A stretch of 64,000 nt of DNA from Onchocerca lupi (Eukaryota; Nematoda; Chromadorea; Rhabditida; Onchocercidae), in contig JAOVVO010000458.1 of assembly GCA_028564675.1 (NCBI GenBank), forward strand, positions 1 to 64,000. Direction: 5' to 3'. Made by a program: the position numbers and the translations under genes. How positions within the stretch are numbered: position 1 is the first letter of the stretch; every line of letters begins with the position of its first letter. Positions 18,416-27,755 of this stretch are shown piece after piece. The notes under the pieces were generated by a model. It searched no databases, had not been told where the DNA came from, and saw only the letters and a program-made list of their open reading frames with translations.

Positions 18416-19696
18416 ATGCAAGTTGTTGACTATGAGACCAGTCTAATTATTAATGCCATAGAAGAGTTTGGTGGTGAAATAAGGCTTGTTGGTGGATGCG
18501 TGAGAGATTCAATTCTGCAGCGCGATGTTCATGACATTGACTTAGCCACTAATCTATTTCCTGGTCAAGTGATTGAAGCGCTAAAACTACGTAACATAAA
18601 AGCTATTCCAACTGGCTTGAAACACGGAACTGTTACTGCAATTTTAAACAAAAGGTCCTTTGAGACCACAACACTGAGGTGTGATGTTAAATGTGACGGT
18701 AGACATGCAAGAGTGGAATTTACCAACAATTGGAAGGCTGATGCTTCAAGGCGTGACTTTACATTTAACGCTCTATATGCAGATAAGTACGGTCATATAT
18801 ATGACTACTTTGGTGGTATTCAGGACTTAAAAGCGCGAAGGTTAAATTTTGTAGGTGATGCTGAAGGTAGGGTTAAGGAAGATTATCTGCGTATTTTAAG
18901 GGTGTTTCGTTTTCACGCTAAAATATGCGTTGGAGACTTGAGTGATGAAATATTGGACGTATGCAAAAAGCATTCGCACATGATTCAAAACCTTTCTGGA
19001 GAGAGAATAAGAGAAGAAATGTTTAAGTTGCTGGAGTGCGACAATCCGGTTATGACTCTTAAGAGTATGCAAAAATCTGATGTTTTACAAAAAATTATTC
19101 CAAAAGAAGTAAAATGTGAAATTCTATCTTCGCCACTTCTTATTAATACTAAACTTCTTGCAGAACCATCTGTTATTTCAGCATGTGATGCTGTAACCAA
19201 TACATCTTTTCTAGATCCCAATGTTAGCTACTTAGATGATACCAAACCAATTGATGCACTAACAAAGTTAGCGTTACTTCTTAGGACTACTGAAAAGAAT
19301 GATCGGGTGAATCTTGGAGAATATATAAGCAAGTTTTTACGTTTTTCGAACAAGCAAAAGAAAAAGCTATTATTTTTATTATCCAACAACATCAAAATAG
19401 AGCTTTCGGAAAGGAAGCAAAAAAAATATATATCTTTCTTTGGTAAAGAATTATATTGTGATTTAGTGAAAATTTATGGTGTTGAGTCTGGAAAGAATGT
19501 TGACAAGTATATTGAGTTTGCCAAAGCATTTAATATTCCAGAATTTCCTTTATCTGGTAATGATTTGGTAAACATAGGTCAACAACCAGGAAAAAGTTTA
19601 GGTAAAAACTTAGAGTTACTAAGACAACATTGGGAAAATAGCTCTTACACTTTAACAAAAGAAGAGTTGTTATTCTATGCTAAGAGATTGATCTAA
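18416..19696 (+). CDS. cca: CCA tRNA nucleotidyltransferase / poly(A) polymerase family
   Basis: A class II nucleotidyltransferase that adds or repairs the 3' CCA of tRNAs. The head domain has LVGGCVRDSIL (residues 24-34) and the catalytic pair in HDIDLAT (Asp40 and Asp42). RRDFTFNALY (about 116-125) and the RILRVFRFHAK neck motif follow, then GERIREEMFKLL. The 426 residues fit the family. Both tRNA genes in this window lack an encoded CCA, so an active enzyme of this kind is required. The paralogous poly(A) polymerase (PcnB) function cannot be excluded from sequence alone. The ATG at 18416 is the first in frame. A possible hairpin lies downstream. Confidence 0.92.
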   Translation: MQVVDYETSLIINAIEEFGGEIRLVGGCVRDSILQRDVHDIDLATNLFPGQVIEALKLRNIKAIPTGLKHGTVTAILNKRSFETTTLRCDVKCDGRHARVEFTNNWKADASRRDFTFNALYADKYGHIYDYFGGIQDLKARRLNFVGDAEGRVKEDYLRILRVFRFHAKICVGDLSDEILDVCKKHSHMIQNLSGERIREEMFKLLECDNPVMTLKSMQKSDVLQKIIPKEVKCEILSSPLLINTKLLAEPSVISACDAVTNTSFLDPNVSYLDDTKPIDALTKLALLLRTTEKNDRVNLGEYISKFLRFSNKQKKKLLFLLSNNIKIELSERKQKKYISFFGKELYCDLVKIYGVESGKNVDKYIEFAKAFNIPEFPLSGNDLVNIGQQPGKSLGKNLELLRQHWENSSYTLTKEELLFYAKRLI

Positions 19697-19752
19697 CTAC
19701 TCTTCGAAAGTTTAATAAATTAAAATTTGCAGTATTACTAGCTCAGCTCATA

Positions 19753-19769
19753 AAAAAGCTAGGCTTTTT
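19753..19769 (+). terminator. Possible weak terminator hairpin after cca
   Basis: A 7-base inverted repeat aaaaagc / gcttttt with loop tag lies 56 bases after the cca stop. The right arm itself supplies five T residues, but it is followed by gtagctg, not a longer T tract, and the stem is AT-rich. It is only a modest candidate for a rho-independent terminator. Confidence 0.3.
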
Positions 19770-20245
19770 GTAGCTGTTTTGATTGGCTCCATTTTGCTCA
19801 GTGAACTCTTTTCTCATTTTTTATAACTCTTTCTCTTTTTTTTTCATAATTTAGTTCTATTTGTAAGCTCCTGTTTCTTGAGATAAATTGGTTATGCTTT
19901 TTAAAGCTCTTTGCTTTGAGCTATTAATTTCATATTTCCTTAATAGAATCTATTTTTCTATTATTGTGTATTTTTTTTGCTTTTTTAACTTTTTAAGTAT
20001 TAGATTAAAATTCTTTATTTTCTTCTTTTAAAGGAAATGTTTTATAAACGTTCAAGTTCTAATTCTTGACTTATATTCTCTAATTGTTCATTTAATTTTT
20101 TATTACCATTTTTATAAATTTTGTAATAATCGTATTAAACTAATCAATTTTCATTACCTGCTTCTTTATTATCTACTCCGATGCTAGAATAATCTTTTCA
20201 GTAAATCTACCTTACTGTAGAGTAAATTCCTTCATCTTCATTCAT
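19770..20245 (-). pseudogene. Unidentified coiled-coil-like relic downstream of the prohead protease relic
   Basis: Following the dead prohead protease on the minus strand, a gaggta ribosome-site-like element precedes ATG 20245 and MNEDEGIYSTVR. After that the frame breaks repeatedly. Later pieces include VDNKEAGNEN, IYKNGNKKLNEQLENISQEL and LELERL, charged and helical. In HK97-type modules the capsid gene, with a coiled-coil N-terminal arm, follows the protease, so a capsid relic is possible, but no diagnostic capsid motif is readable. The rest of the stretch to 19770 is stop-rich. Confidence 0.3.
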
Positions 20246-20249
20246 TACC

Positions 20250-20954
20250 TCACTCTCTTTTCCTGCAGCTTCAGGTTTTTAATCAAATTGAATGCTTTTA
20301 TTTACTGTTTAAAGAGTATCAGTATAGGTCTTATCCTTTATACAACAAGCTTTAGGTAAAAATGTATATGCTTATAAATATATCAGTGCCTTTTTATTGC
20401 CTTTGTTAACACCTCTTTTATTATCTTAACCCTTCACATTAACTACCCGAACAGGCTAAATTTGCAGAAAAGGTACTAAACTAATTTCCCATAATTCTGC
20501 TTGTTTTAATACTTTAACTTCTTTCATAATTGATGTTCTACTTCATGGATAAAAATATATAAAGCTAAATTGAAAATTTACTAACTATATATCCCAGTTT
20601 TGAGCATCAAGTAAGTCTCTTCTACTTTTTAAGTGTCCAAAAGTGAATATATTTGTGTATAGATCAACATCATTTTCATGAATACTTTATAGTATAGATC
20701 TATAGGTTCGCTTGAGTGTGCTACCAAGGGTAGTGATATTTTATCTCTATCTGTATTTTTTTTAAAAATACTATATAGATAAGATTTAAGATTATTCTGT
20801 TTGTCAACGACGTTAAAAACCTCTTATGACCAGGAAAAACATGCCGTTTTTCTCCTGTATTTTTGTTGATAGTGATGAGCAGCAGAATTTCTTATTTATA
20901 AAGCTTCTTTGTAGGTTATAGTATTAGAAACTTTATTTAGAATATGTGTTGCAT
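20250..20954 (-). pseudogene. Decayed HK97-family phage prohead protease
   Basis: On the minus strand an ATG at 20954, with gaggtg upstream, begins a gene readable only across frames. A 64-codon open run (20823 to a stop at 20629) contains EVFNVVDKQNN, then KNTDRDKISLPLVAHSSEP. The next frame gives RRDLLDAQNWDI, then FIHEVEHQ and finally KVLKQAELWEISLVPF followed by RVVNVKG (about 20430-20527). These match the family's landmarks: FNVVDxxxD, the H of LxxHxxxxPIG, EVELWEISLVTFPANP and ARV. At least four frame changes or stops make it dead. Wolbachia and other Rickettsiales carry scattered HK97/gene-transfer-agent-like genes, and this is a remnant of one, or of a prophage. Confidence 0.78.
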
Positions 20955-21231
20955 ATTCACCTCATTATACTTTTTCCAGAAAGAAAGGAAATCTTTTTAA
21001 GAAGTTATATAACGGTAAAGCTTACGTCCGGGTAGTTAAGCTTATTTATATCTGTTCTCTAAGATGATAGATAGAAATTGACTTTAAGCTATAATGTTCG
21101 TACAGTATATAGTAGATGATATTAAGTATATTTAATGATCAATTAAGGAGTTGTAAAAGAGAATTTTAAAAAAGTCATAGCAAAAGGAAGTGTTGGCATA
21201 GTATCCTCAATTCTTATTAAAAGTAGTAGAA

Positions 21232-22137
21232 ATGTCAGTTTTGTGCTTGAAATTTTTGGTGACATGCAAACCGAATGAAGAATTGAGAAAAAGTTGTGAG
21301 CAAATTGTTAAGGCCATACTAAGGGTAGAAAAGGTGACCGTAGTTGCTACTAATCGAAAACAGGCTACAAAGCAGAGAGCTAAACTACATATTGATGGGG
21401 TGAAAAATATAATTGTTGTAGCTTCTGGTAAAGGAGGAGTAGGCAAATCTACAGTTGCAATGAACCTTGCCCTTTCATTAGTAAAATTGAAACACAAAGT
21501 TGCATTAGTTGATGCAGATATATATGGTCCTTCAATTCCTAAAATGCTTGGTGCTGAAAAATTAAAGCCGAAAATACAGGATAGCAAAGCAATACCCATA
21601 GAGAAGTATGGGTTACATACTATTTCAATTGGCTATTTTATTGATAAAGATCGTGCAGCAATATGGCGTGGACCTATAGTCACAAAAGTGCTTTACAATT
21701 TGCTAATGGGAACAAAATGGTCAAATATAGAATATTTAATAATTGATACACCACCTGGAACTGGTGATGTACATTTAAGTCTGATGGAGAATTTTAACTT
21801 AACTGGAGCGGTGATAGTTTCAACTCCGCAGGAGCTTGCTTTGATTGATGCTCGTAGGATTTACGACATGTGTATAAAGCTCAGCGTACCAGTTATTGGT
21901 ATTGTAGAAAACATGAGTTATTTTATTCAAGGCAAATCAAAAATATATGTTTTTGGGAAAGATGGCATAAGAAAAGTATCTGAGAAGTTAAGAATAAACT
22001 TCTTAGGTAGAGTTCCTTTAGATCCGCAGATATGCAGTGCTTCTGATCATGGAAATCCTCTGATGCTGAGTGAGAATTTGATGAAGATTTATGAAAACAT
22101 TGCTAAAGATATAGGGTCTTTTATATATAATCTATAA
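21232..22137 (+). CDS. mrp: Mrp/ApbC-type Fe-S cluster carrier P-loop ATPase, 5' end frameshifted
   Basis: Mrp proteins bind and deliver Fe-S clusters with an ATPase of the ParA/MinD type. The deviant Walker A motif GKGGVGKST (Lys72), DADIYGPSIPKM (about 90-101), a Walker B-like DTPPGTGDVHL and a C-terminal ENMSYF region are intact. Family members have a conserved ENMSxFxCPxC; here it reads ENMSYFIQGKSKIYVFG, so the CxxC that binds the cluster is missing. In the upstream frame, codons from about 21154 read KENFKKVIAKGS, IVSSILIKSSRNVSFVLEIF and GDMQT, the normal N-terminal DUF59-like domain. It then shifts near 21262-21268 into the present frame at KPNEELRKSC. The listed ATG 21232 gives a non-homologous first dozen residues. 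It may be a functional short form or an early pseudogene. Confidence 0.8.
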   Translation: MSVLCLKFLVTCKPNEELRKSCEQIVKAILRVEKVTVVATNRKQATKQRAKLHIDGVKNIIVVASGKGGVGKSTVAMNLALSLVKLKHKVALVDADIYGPSIPKMLGAEKLKPKIQDSKAIPIEKYGLHTISIGYFIDKDRAAIWRGPIVTKVLYNLLMGTKWSNIEYLIIDTPPGTGDVHLSLMENFNLTGAVIVSTPQELALIDARRIYDMCIKLSVPVIGIVENMSYFIQGKSKIYVFGKDGIRKVSEKLRINFLGRVPLDPQICSASDHGNPLMLSENLMKIYENIAKDIGSFIYNL

Positions 22138-22189
22138 AGGTTGTTTAAACTTTTTTAAAATAAGTAAGATGTAATTTAAAGGTCAGCAA

Positions 22190-23347
22190 ATGAATTACGA
22201 TGTAATTATTTCAGGTGGTGGGTTACTTGGTTTTATTACTGCCATTGGTCTCAGCAATAACTCTGTATCCGTAGCTGTGATTGAAAGAAGTAATCTACAG
22301 CATGTAATTAATGATAATCGAGTATTTGCTATCTCTCAAGGTTCGAAAAAAATATTGAAAAAGTTAGGAATTTGGCAGCTCATAGAAAGTGAAGCAGAAC
22401 CTATACTTGATATATTCATACTAGATGAAAATAGTCCGGTTACTGTACATTATGATCATAAAATAGTTAGTGAAGAACCGATGGGCTATGTTATCAGCAA
22501 TACTGCTATATGGGGTGCAATCAGTAATAATTTTTTTAAAAAGCTAAACATATACTCTCCACTTTCCTATAAGACAGTTATTTGTGATGCAGGATATGTA
22601 GAAGTTATTCTGGATAATGACCAGAAATTAATATCGTCGTTACTTATCTGTGCTGAGGGTAAAAACTCTAAATTACCGGAGTTGTTTTCTATACCGGTAA
22701 TGAAATTTGATTATAAGCAAAATAGCATAGTATTTAACGTAAAACATGAATTGAATCACCAAAATTTAGCTATAGAAAGGTTTTTTCCTGGTGGTCCGTT
22801 TGCAATCTTACCAATGAAGGGTGGCCATACTTCTTCAATAGTTTGGACGGAAAAATCTGAAGTTTCTAAAATGCTAATGAACTTAGCTGAAGAAGAATTT
22901 ATTATAGAGCTCAAAAGAAGATTTGGCTCTTATTTAGGGGAAATTAGATTAGAGGGTAGAAGAAAATCTTATTCTTTGAGTTTTGCTTTTGCAAAAAGAC
23001 TCTATAAAAACAGAGTTTTGCTTATCGGTGATGCAGCACATTTGATTCATCCCGTTGCAGGTCAAGGACTTAATCTTGGAATTAGAGATATAGAAAGTAT
23101 TATAAAGCAAATAACTGCTGTAAAAGCATATGGTATTGATATTGGTAGTAGTTACCTGTTGAAAAAAATTTCATGTGATAGATATTGTGATAACTTTACT
23201 ATGGCGCTTGCAACTGATTGGTTAAATAGGGTCTTTTCTAATAGAGTATTTTGCGCTAAAGCACTGAGAAATCTTGGCTTAATGGTAGTTGAAAATTCAA
23301 ATTTCCTCAAAAAACGCTTCATCCATTATGCTATGGGGTTTAGGTAA
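22190..23347 (+). CDS. ubiH: UbiH/COQ6-family FAD-dependent monooxygenase (ubiquinone biosynthesis)
   Basis: A class A flavoprotein hydroxylase acting on the ubiquinone ring precursor, membrane-associated. The N-terminal Rossmann motif is GGGLLGFITAIGLS (about residues 9-22). The central region carries the family's DG-like segment, here in altered form near ICAEGKNSKLPEL. The second FAD motif is GDAAHLIHPVAGQGLNLGIRD (about 281-301), which is diagnostic of the UbiH/VisC/COQ6 group. At 385 residues it has normal length. The exact ring position (C5, C6 or C1) cannot be told from sequence. It begins 52 bases after mrp, and the ubiD gene elsewhere in the window belongs to the same pathway. Confidence 0.92.
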   Translation: MNYDVIISGGGLLGFITAIGLSNNSVSVAVIERSNLQHVINDNRVFAISQGSKKILKKLGIWQLIESEAEPILDIFILDENSPVTVHYDHKIVSEEPMGYVISNTAIWGAISNNFFKKLNIYSPLSYKTVICDAGYVEVILDNDQKLISSLLICAEGKNSKLPELFSIPVMKFDYKQNSIVFNVKHELNHQNLAIERFFPGGPFAILPMKGGHTSSIVWTEKSEVSKMLMNLAEEEFIIELKRRFGSYLGEIRLEGRRKSYSLSFAFAKRLYKNRVLLIGDAAHLIHPVAGQGLNLGIRDIESIIKQITAVKAYGIDIGSSYLLKKISCDRYCDNFTMALATDWLNRVFSNRVFCAKALRNLGLMVVENSNFLKKRFIHYAMGFR

Positions 23348-23573
23348 GATTTATGTTAAATACTTTGACTTGAAGTGTAATTTCAGTTTTTCTTTACTTC
23401 TGTTGTTCAAGCTGACTCCTTATCTCAGAAAAAAACTCTTTTCTTTTTTTCCACTTCTTCTTAGGCAAAGTTATTCTTCGAATAGCTATTTTCAATTCTA
23501 GCAGTGATAAACTAATGTACTGATTAAGGAAAATTTATTATAATAAAGCTTCTATAGCTCAGCAAAGTATTAA

Positions 23574-24764
23574 GTGGCAATACAAAATATTATCTCTCTT
23601 ATCATGATACTATCTGTGGCAATTGCCGATATAGCAACTGACCTATATTTAGTCGCATTACCGAGTATTGCTAATCATTTTAAGGTAGAAGGCAGTGTAG
23701 TGCAGCTTACGATTAGCTTGAACTTAGTTGGATTTGCGATATCTGGACTAATTTATGGTCCGCTATCTGACTGCTATGGTAGGCGTCCGATCATGCTGAT
23801 TGGTATGACAGTTTTTACTTTGGCGAGTATTATGTGTTGTGTGGTCAATAATATTGTGCTCTTAGTACTGATTCGCTTTATACAAGGAATAGGAGCTGGT
23901 GTTACAGGTGTTGTTGGGTATGCAGCAATAAAGGATATATACTCAGGTAGTGAGTATTCGAGGATGATTTCAAAGTTAAATATGGTGGTAGCACTTTCAC
24001 CTGGAATAGCACCAGTGGTAGGTAGTTATATAATTTCACACGGATATAACTGGAAATTTTTGTTTCTTATTATATCACTAGCAGCAATTATTATGCTTAT
24101 TTTTATTTACTTTAAGTTACAAGAAACACTTGCTGTAAGTAAAAATGAAACTAATGTAGCTAATTTGCTTATGGATATTTTTAAGCAATATATATCGATG
24201 TTTAGAAATTATCGTTTTCTTGGATTTTCGGCTATTCATGGATTAACTTTCATGTGGCTTTGGGCGTATGTTGCTAACTACCCTTTCATATTTGAGTCTA
24301 TTGGTATTGAAGTACAGTATTTTGGTTATTTCATATCAATCATAGTTATATTTTTCATGATCGGAGCTTTGGTTAATAGAAAGTGTGTGCCGGAAATAGG
24401 TGTTAGCCGAATGTTAATAATAGGTTTAATATTGCCAATAATACCTGAGAGTTTATTGGCATATTTTTACTCTATAAACAAGTTAAGTATGTTTGTTCTT
24501 CAAATTATTTGGATTCCAAGTAATATAGGTCTTGCACTTATAATAAGCAATAATGTAACTTCTGCGTTGGAAACAATTAAAGGCATAGGACTTGGCAGTG
24601 GAGTTCTCTCATTCTGTAATATGATGTTCGGAGCTATCGGAATATATATAATAGGGAAGTTTTTTTCTTACTGTGTTTTATCAAACGCACTGTTAACAGT
24701 TGCATGTTCTATAACTGCAATTCTTATATACTGCTTACTTGAATATACTAAAAAGTATTCTTAA
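23574..24764 (+). CDS. Bcr/CflA-type major facilitator superfamily efflux transporter
   Basis: A 396-residue polytopic protein with about 12 hydrophobic helices. Family marks are DLYLVALPSIANHF in helix 1 (the usual DMYLPALP), GPLSDCYGRRPIM (the MFS loop 2-3 motif, residues about 62-74), and RFIQGIGAGVTGVVGYAAIKDIY around helix 4, typical of Bcr/CflA drug-proton antiporters. The natural substrate in an endosymbiont is unknown; export of a metabolite or a drug are both possible. The start is GTG 23574. Between it and ubiH lie 226 bases with no gene. Confidence 0.88.
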   Translation: MAIQNIISLIMILSVAIADIATDLYLVALPSIANHFKVEGSVVQLTISLNLVGFAISGLIYGPLSDCYGRRPIMLIGMTVFTLASIMCCVVNNIVLLVLIRFIQGIGAGVTGVVGYAAIKDIYSGSEYSRMISKLNMVVALSPGIAPVVGSYIISHGYNWKFLFLIISLAAIIMLIFIYFKLQETLAVSKNETNVANLLMDIFKQYISMFRNYRFLGFSAIHGLTFMWLWAYVANYPFIFESIGIEVQYFGYFISIIVIFFMIGALVNRKCVPEIGVSRMLIIGLILPIIPESLLAYFYSINKLSMFVLQIIWIPSNIGLALIISNNVTSALETIKGIGLGSGVLSFCNMMFGAIGIYIIGKFFSYCVLSNALLTVACSITAILIYCLLEYTKKYS

Positions 24765-26450
24765 GCCTAATAACAAGAGATAATCAAAGCTAACTAAGGT
24801 AAAAAAGGTATTTATTTAAAAGTGTGATTGATGTATAAATATTGAAGTAAAAATACTGTCAAAGAATAGCTGATACCTAAAATCCAGAAAACTTAATTTT
24901 GATCAGGTGATTGCGTTTAGATTACAGTACCTAGCACATAGATCTACTGTTTAAGTATCAAAATAAAGGTTATTATTTTTTGTCATGGTATTTAAACAAA
25001 CGATGATTTTCCTCATTACAGCAATTAAAGAGATTTTAGCGTCCTCGCCAGAGTTACTAAACGCTGGTAAAGTATTTTCGTTTTTCTGTTATGATAGATA
25101 GATAATAACCATAACAGACATGTATAATACTTTTCAAGTATAAAATATATCGCCTATGATTTGGGATTTACTAACTTTTTTATATAAACCGTATAATAAT
25201 TAAATTATGTCATTTTAAATATGAAAATTATATGCTTGATTATGAAAGTTTAACACAAGGACAAAAGAATTGGTACAATAAATTATTGTATAGACTGTTT
25301 ACTAGAGCAAAGTATCACTAGCAGAAAATATATAATCAGGAGAGCTATTAAGACGATTAAAGAAAATACAAAAGAAGCTCGCCATATTTTAAAACGCTCC
25401 AAAAAATGATTTACTGTAAGTTATTTCTATCAATTTAGATATGATTGTAACTCTTAGCTCTATTGGGTAAGTATTAATGTTTGTTTTTTTTATAATTCAT
25501 GATGATGAAGATTATTACGTAGAGTTGATTATATTTTAAAAAATTAGAAGTAATGACAGATACTTTATGTAGTATTATCAATATTTTTGGCTATAGTTAG
25601 TATAACTATAGCTACTGCATTGGCAATTATAATTATTACTCTAAGTGACATTGAATATACTAGATTAAAGTCTAGTGTTAAATTAAGTGGTCTGGAAAAC
25701 AAAGTAGCATATAATATTATGCTCTATTAAGTAACCGTTTATAATCTTGCTCAGAGAAATGAAGAGAAAATTTAGAATGTTTTTGTGAAAAAAGAGTGTT
25801 CAATAAACCATACTCTACTATGTTGGGTTCAAAAAGTAGTGAGTAGTAAATTGTTCAATATCTTCTACTTTTTCGAGATTAGTATTTAGATTTATGGCAA
25901 TATACAATGTAAAGTCTAAGAGAGCTGATTAGCTTTCATGTGACTGTTGTTATACTATATGCATTTTTGGGATGTACAATGCGATGCTACTTGTAATAAT
26001 ATTTATTAACACTAGCTATAACTGTTTGAAGTGCTGCTTTTTGGGGATTTTATGAAAAATTTTTATCAAATCTATTACACAGTTTTATTTCAGTAGAAGA
26101 AGGATTATCAGCGATGTTTGGTTCTTGACCGTTGATTTTTTCTATCAGAAGATCTTTATTGTTTTTTTATACAATAAACTATCAGTGTAAGAAATATTTT
26201 CCTTGGTTTTGAAATTCTAAGGTGTTTTGCTCAACATTGAGATGAGAGTTTTTTGCTGTTTTAATTTGCACAAATTAGAAATAACTAAATACCTTCAGCT
26301 TTATAGTAAAAGAGCTACACAATTTGCCGAGAAATTTTCAAACACACTTTACTAAAAATTTGTTATATGGCTATGCAGTAGTAGGTTTATTTATTCCTTG
26401 TCATTTGTAGTGTACTGCATTAATATTTACATGTTAATCAGAAGGTATTG
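24765..26450. other. 1.7 kb stretch with scattered relics, no intact gene
   Basis: Plus-strand fragments include IKEILASSPELLNAGKV (about 25020-25075), LTQGQKNWYNKLLYRLFTRA (about 25248-25312) and KTIKENTKEARHILKR (about 25350-25405). A membrane plus coiled-coil fragment, LSIFLAIVSITIATALAIII followed by EYTRLKSSVKLSGLENKVAY, lies at about 25575-25730 and is typical of short Wolbachia helical membrane proteins. The minus strand at about 26080-26160 gives INGQEPNIADNPSSTEIKL. All are interrupted. I could not identify a family with confidence. purA begins at the right edge. Confidence 0.45.
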
Positions 26451-27755
26451 ATGAATAACATTGTAATTGTCGGCTTACAGTGGGGTGATGAAGGAAAAGG
26501 TAAAATGGTGGACTATCTTTCTGAGAACGCTGGTGTAGTTGTGAGATTCCAGGGAGGAAATAATGCAGGGCATACTATAGTAGTAGATGGTGAAGTTTAT
26601 AAATTAAATTTGCTGCCTTCTGCTATTTTAAGGACAAGCAAGATATCTATTATAGGAAACGGTGTTGCTCTTGATTCATATGCCCTAATCTCAGAAATAG
26701 AGTTATTAAAAACTAGAGGAATAGATGTCAACCCTAATAATTTGATGATCTCTGAGAGCTGTCCATTGATACTCAGTGTACATAAGGACAAGGAAAAGTT
26801 ATTTGAAAATTTAAATGGGGATCACAAAATTGGCACAACAAACAAGGGAATAGGACCATGTTATGAAGACAAAGTTGGAAGAAGAGCTATACGCCTTTGC
26901 GACTTAGAAAATACAGATGAGCTTAATAGAAAGGTTGATACTCTTCTGAGTTACCATAATGCTATCAGAATGGGCTTAAGCTGTCAAATAGCAAAAAAAG
27001 GAGAAATATTAAAAGAAATTGAAGAAATCTCAAAGAAAATTCTTCCGTATAAGAAACCAGTATGGAGAGTATTGAATGATCTCATAAAAGAAGGCAAGAA
27101 AATAATATTTGAAGGCGCTCAAGGCACATTTTTAGATATCGACCATGGGACATACCCTTTTGTTACTTCAAGCAATACTGTGGCATCGCAAGCAATAACA
27201 GGTTCAGGGTTTTCTTCCAATGCTTATGTTATCGGTGTAGCAAAAGCTTATACTACAAGAGTAGGCAACGGTCCATTTCCTACTGAACAAAAAAATGAAC
27301 TAGGAGATAGCTTATTTTCTATAGGTAAAGAGGTTGGAACAGTAAGTAATAGAAAAAGACGCTGCGGTTGGTTTGATGCAGTTTTGGTACGTCAAGCAAT
27401 ACAACTCTCTGGAGTTTCAAGTGTTGTATTAACTAAGCTAGACATTCTTGATTCTTTTGACAGAATTAAAATATGTACTGGTTATGAGTACAATGGAAGG
27501 GTGTACGATTATTTACCTGCATCACATTCAATACAGGGAAAATTAGAGCCAATATATGAAGAATTTCCTGGCTGGAAAGAAAACACTCAGGGCAAAAGGT
27601 TGGTTAAAGAGTTACCTATAAATCTAATAAGATATATAAGAAGAGTGGAGGAATTAATAGGTGTGCCAATTCATTTAATTTCAACCAGTCCAAAAAGAGA
27701 GGATGTTATTAAGCTTAAGGATTTTAAACTTTCTAAAAGTGCTATTACATCTTAG
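26451..27755 (+). CDS. purA: Adenylosuccinate synthase
   Basis: PurA joins IMP and aspartate using GTP, the first step from IMP to AMP. The product is a full-length 434-residue enzyme. The N-terminal P-loop-like GLQWGDEGKGKMVD (about residues 7-20) carries the catalytic Asp. It also has the NAGHTIV loop with the catalytic His (about 37-43), the IMP-binding GTTNKGIGPCYEDKVGRRAIR, FEGAQGTFLDIDHGTYPFVTSSNT, and the GTP-binding end VGTVSNRKRRCGWFDAV and LTKLDILDSF. I chose ATG 26451, which follows an agaagg ribosome site, over a TTG one codon earlier. It lies alone between two junk regions. Confidence 0.97.
   Translation: MNNIVIVGLQWGDEGKGKMVDYLSENAGVVVRFQGGNNAGHTIVVDGEVYKLNLLPSAILRTSKISIIGNGVALDSYALISEIELLKTRGIDVNPNNLMISESCPLILSVHKDKEKLFENLNGDHKIGTTNKGIGPCYEDKVGRRAIRLCDLENTDELNRKVDTLLSYHNAIRMGLSCQIAKKGEILKEIEEISKKILPYKKPVWRVLNDLIKEGKKIIFEGAQGTFLDIDHGTYPFVTSSNTVASQAITGSGFSSNAYVIGVAKAYTTRVGNGPFPTEQKNELGDSLFSIGKEVGTVSNRKRRCGWFDAVLVRQAIQLSGVSSVVLTKLDILDSFDRIKICTGYEYNGRVYDYLPASHSIQGKLEPIYEEFPGWKENTQGKRLVKELPINLIRYIRRVEELIGVPIHLISTSPKREDVIKLKDFKLSKSAITS

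Noticed and set aside
25020..25080. A phage tail-completion-like (DUF3168) fragment, IKEILASSPELLNAGKV.
   Set aside because: Only about 15 residues resemble that family and the next bases do not continue the match, so it is too short to call.
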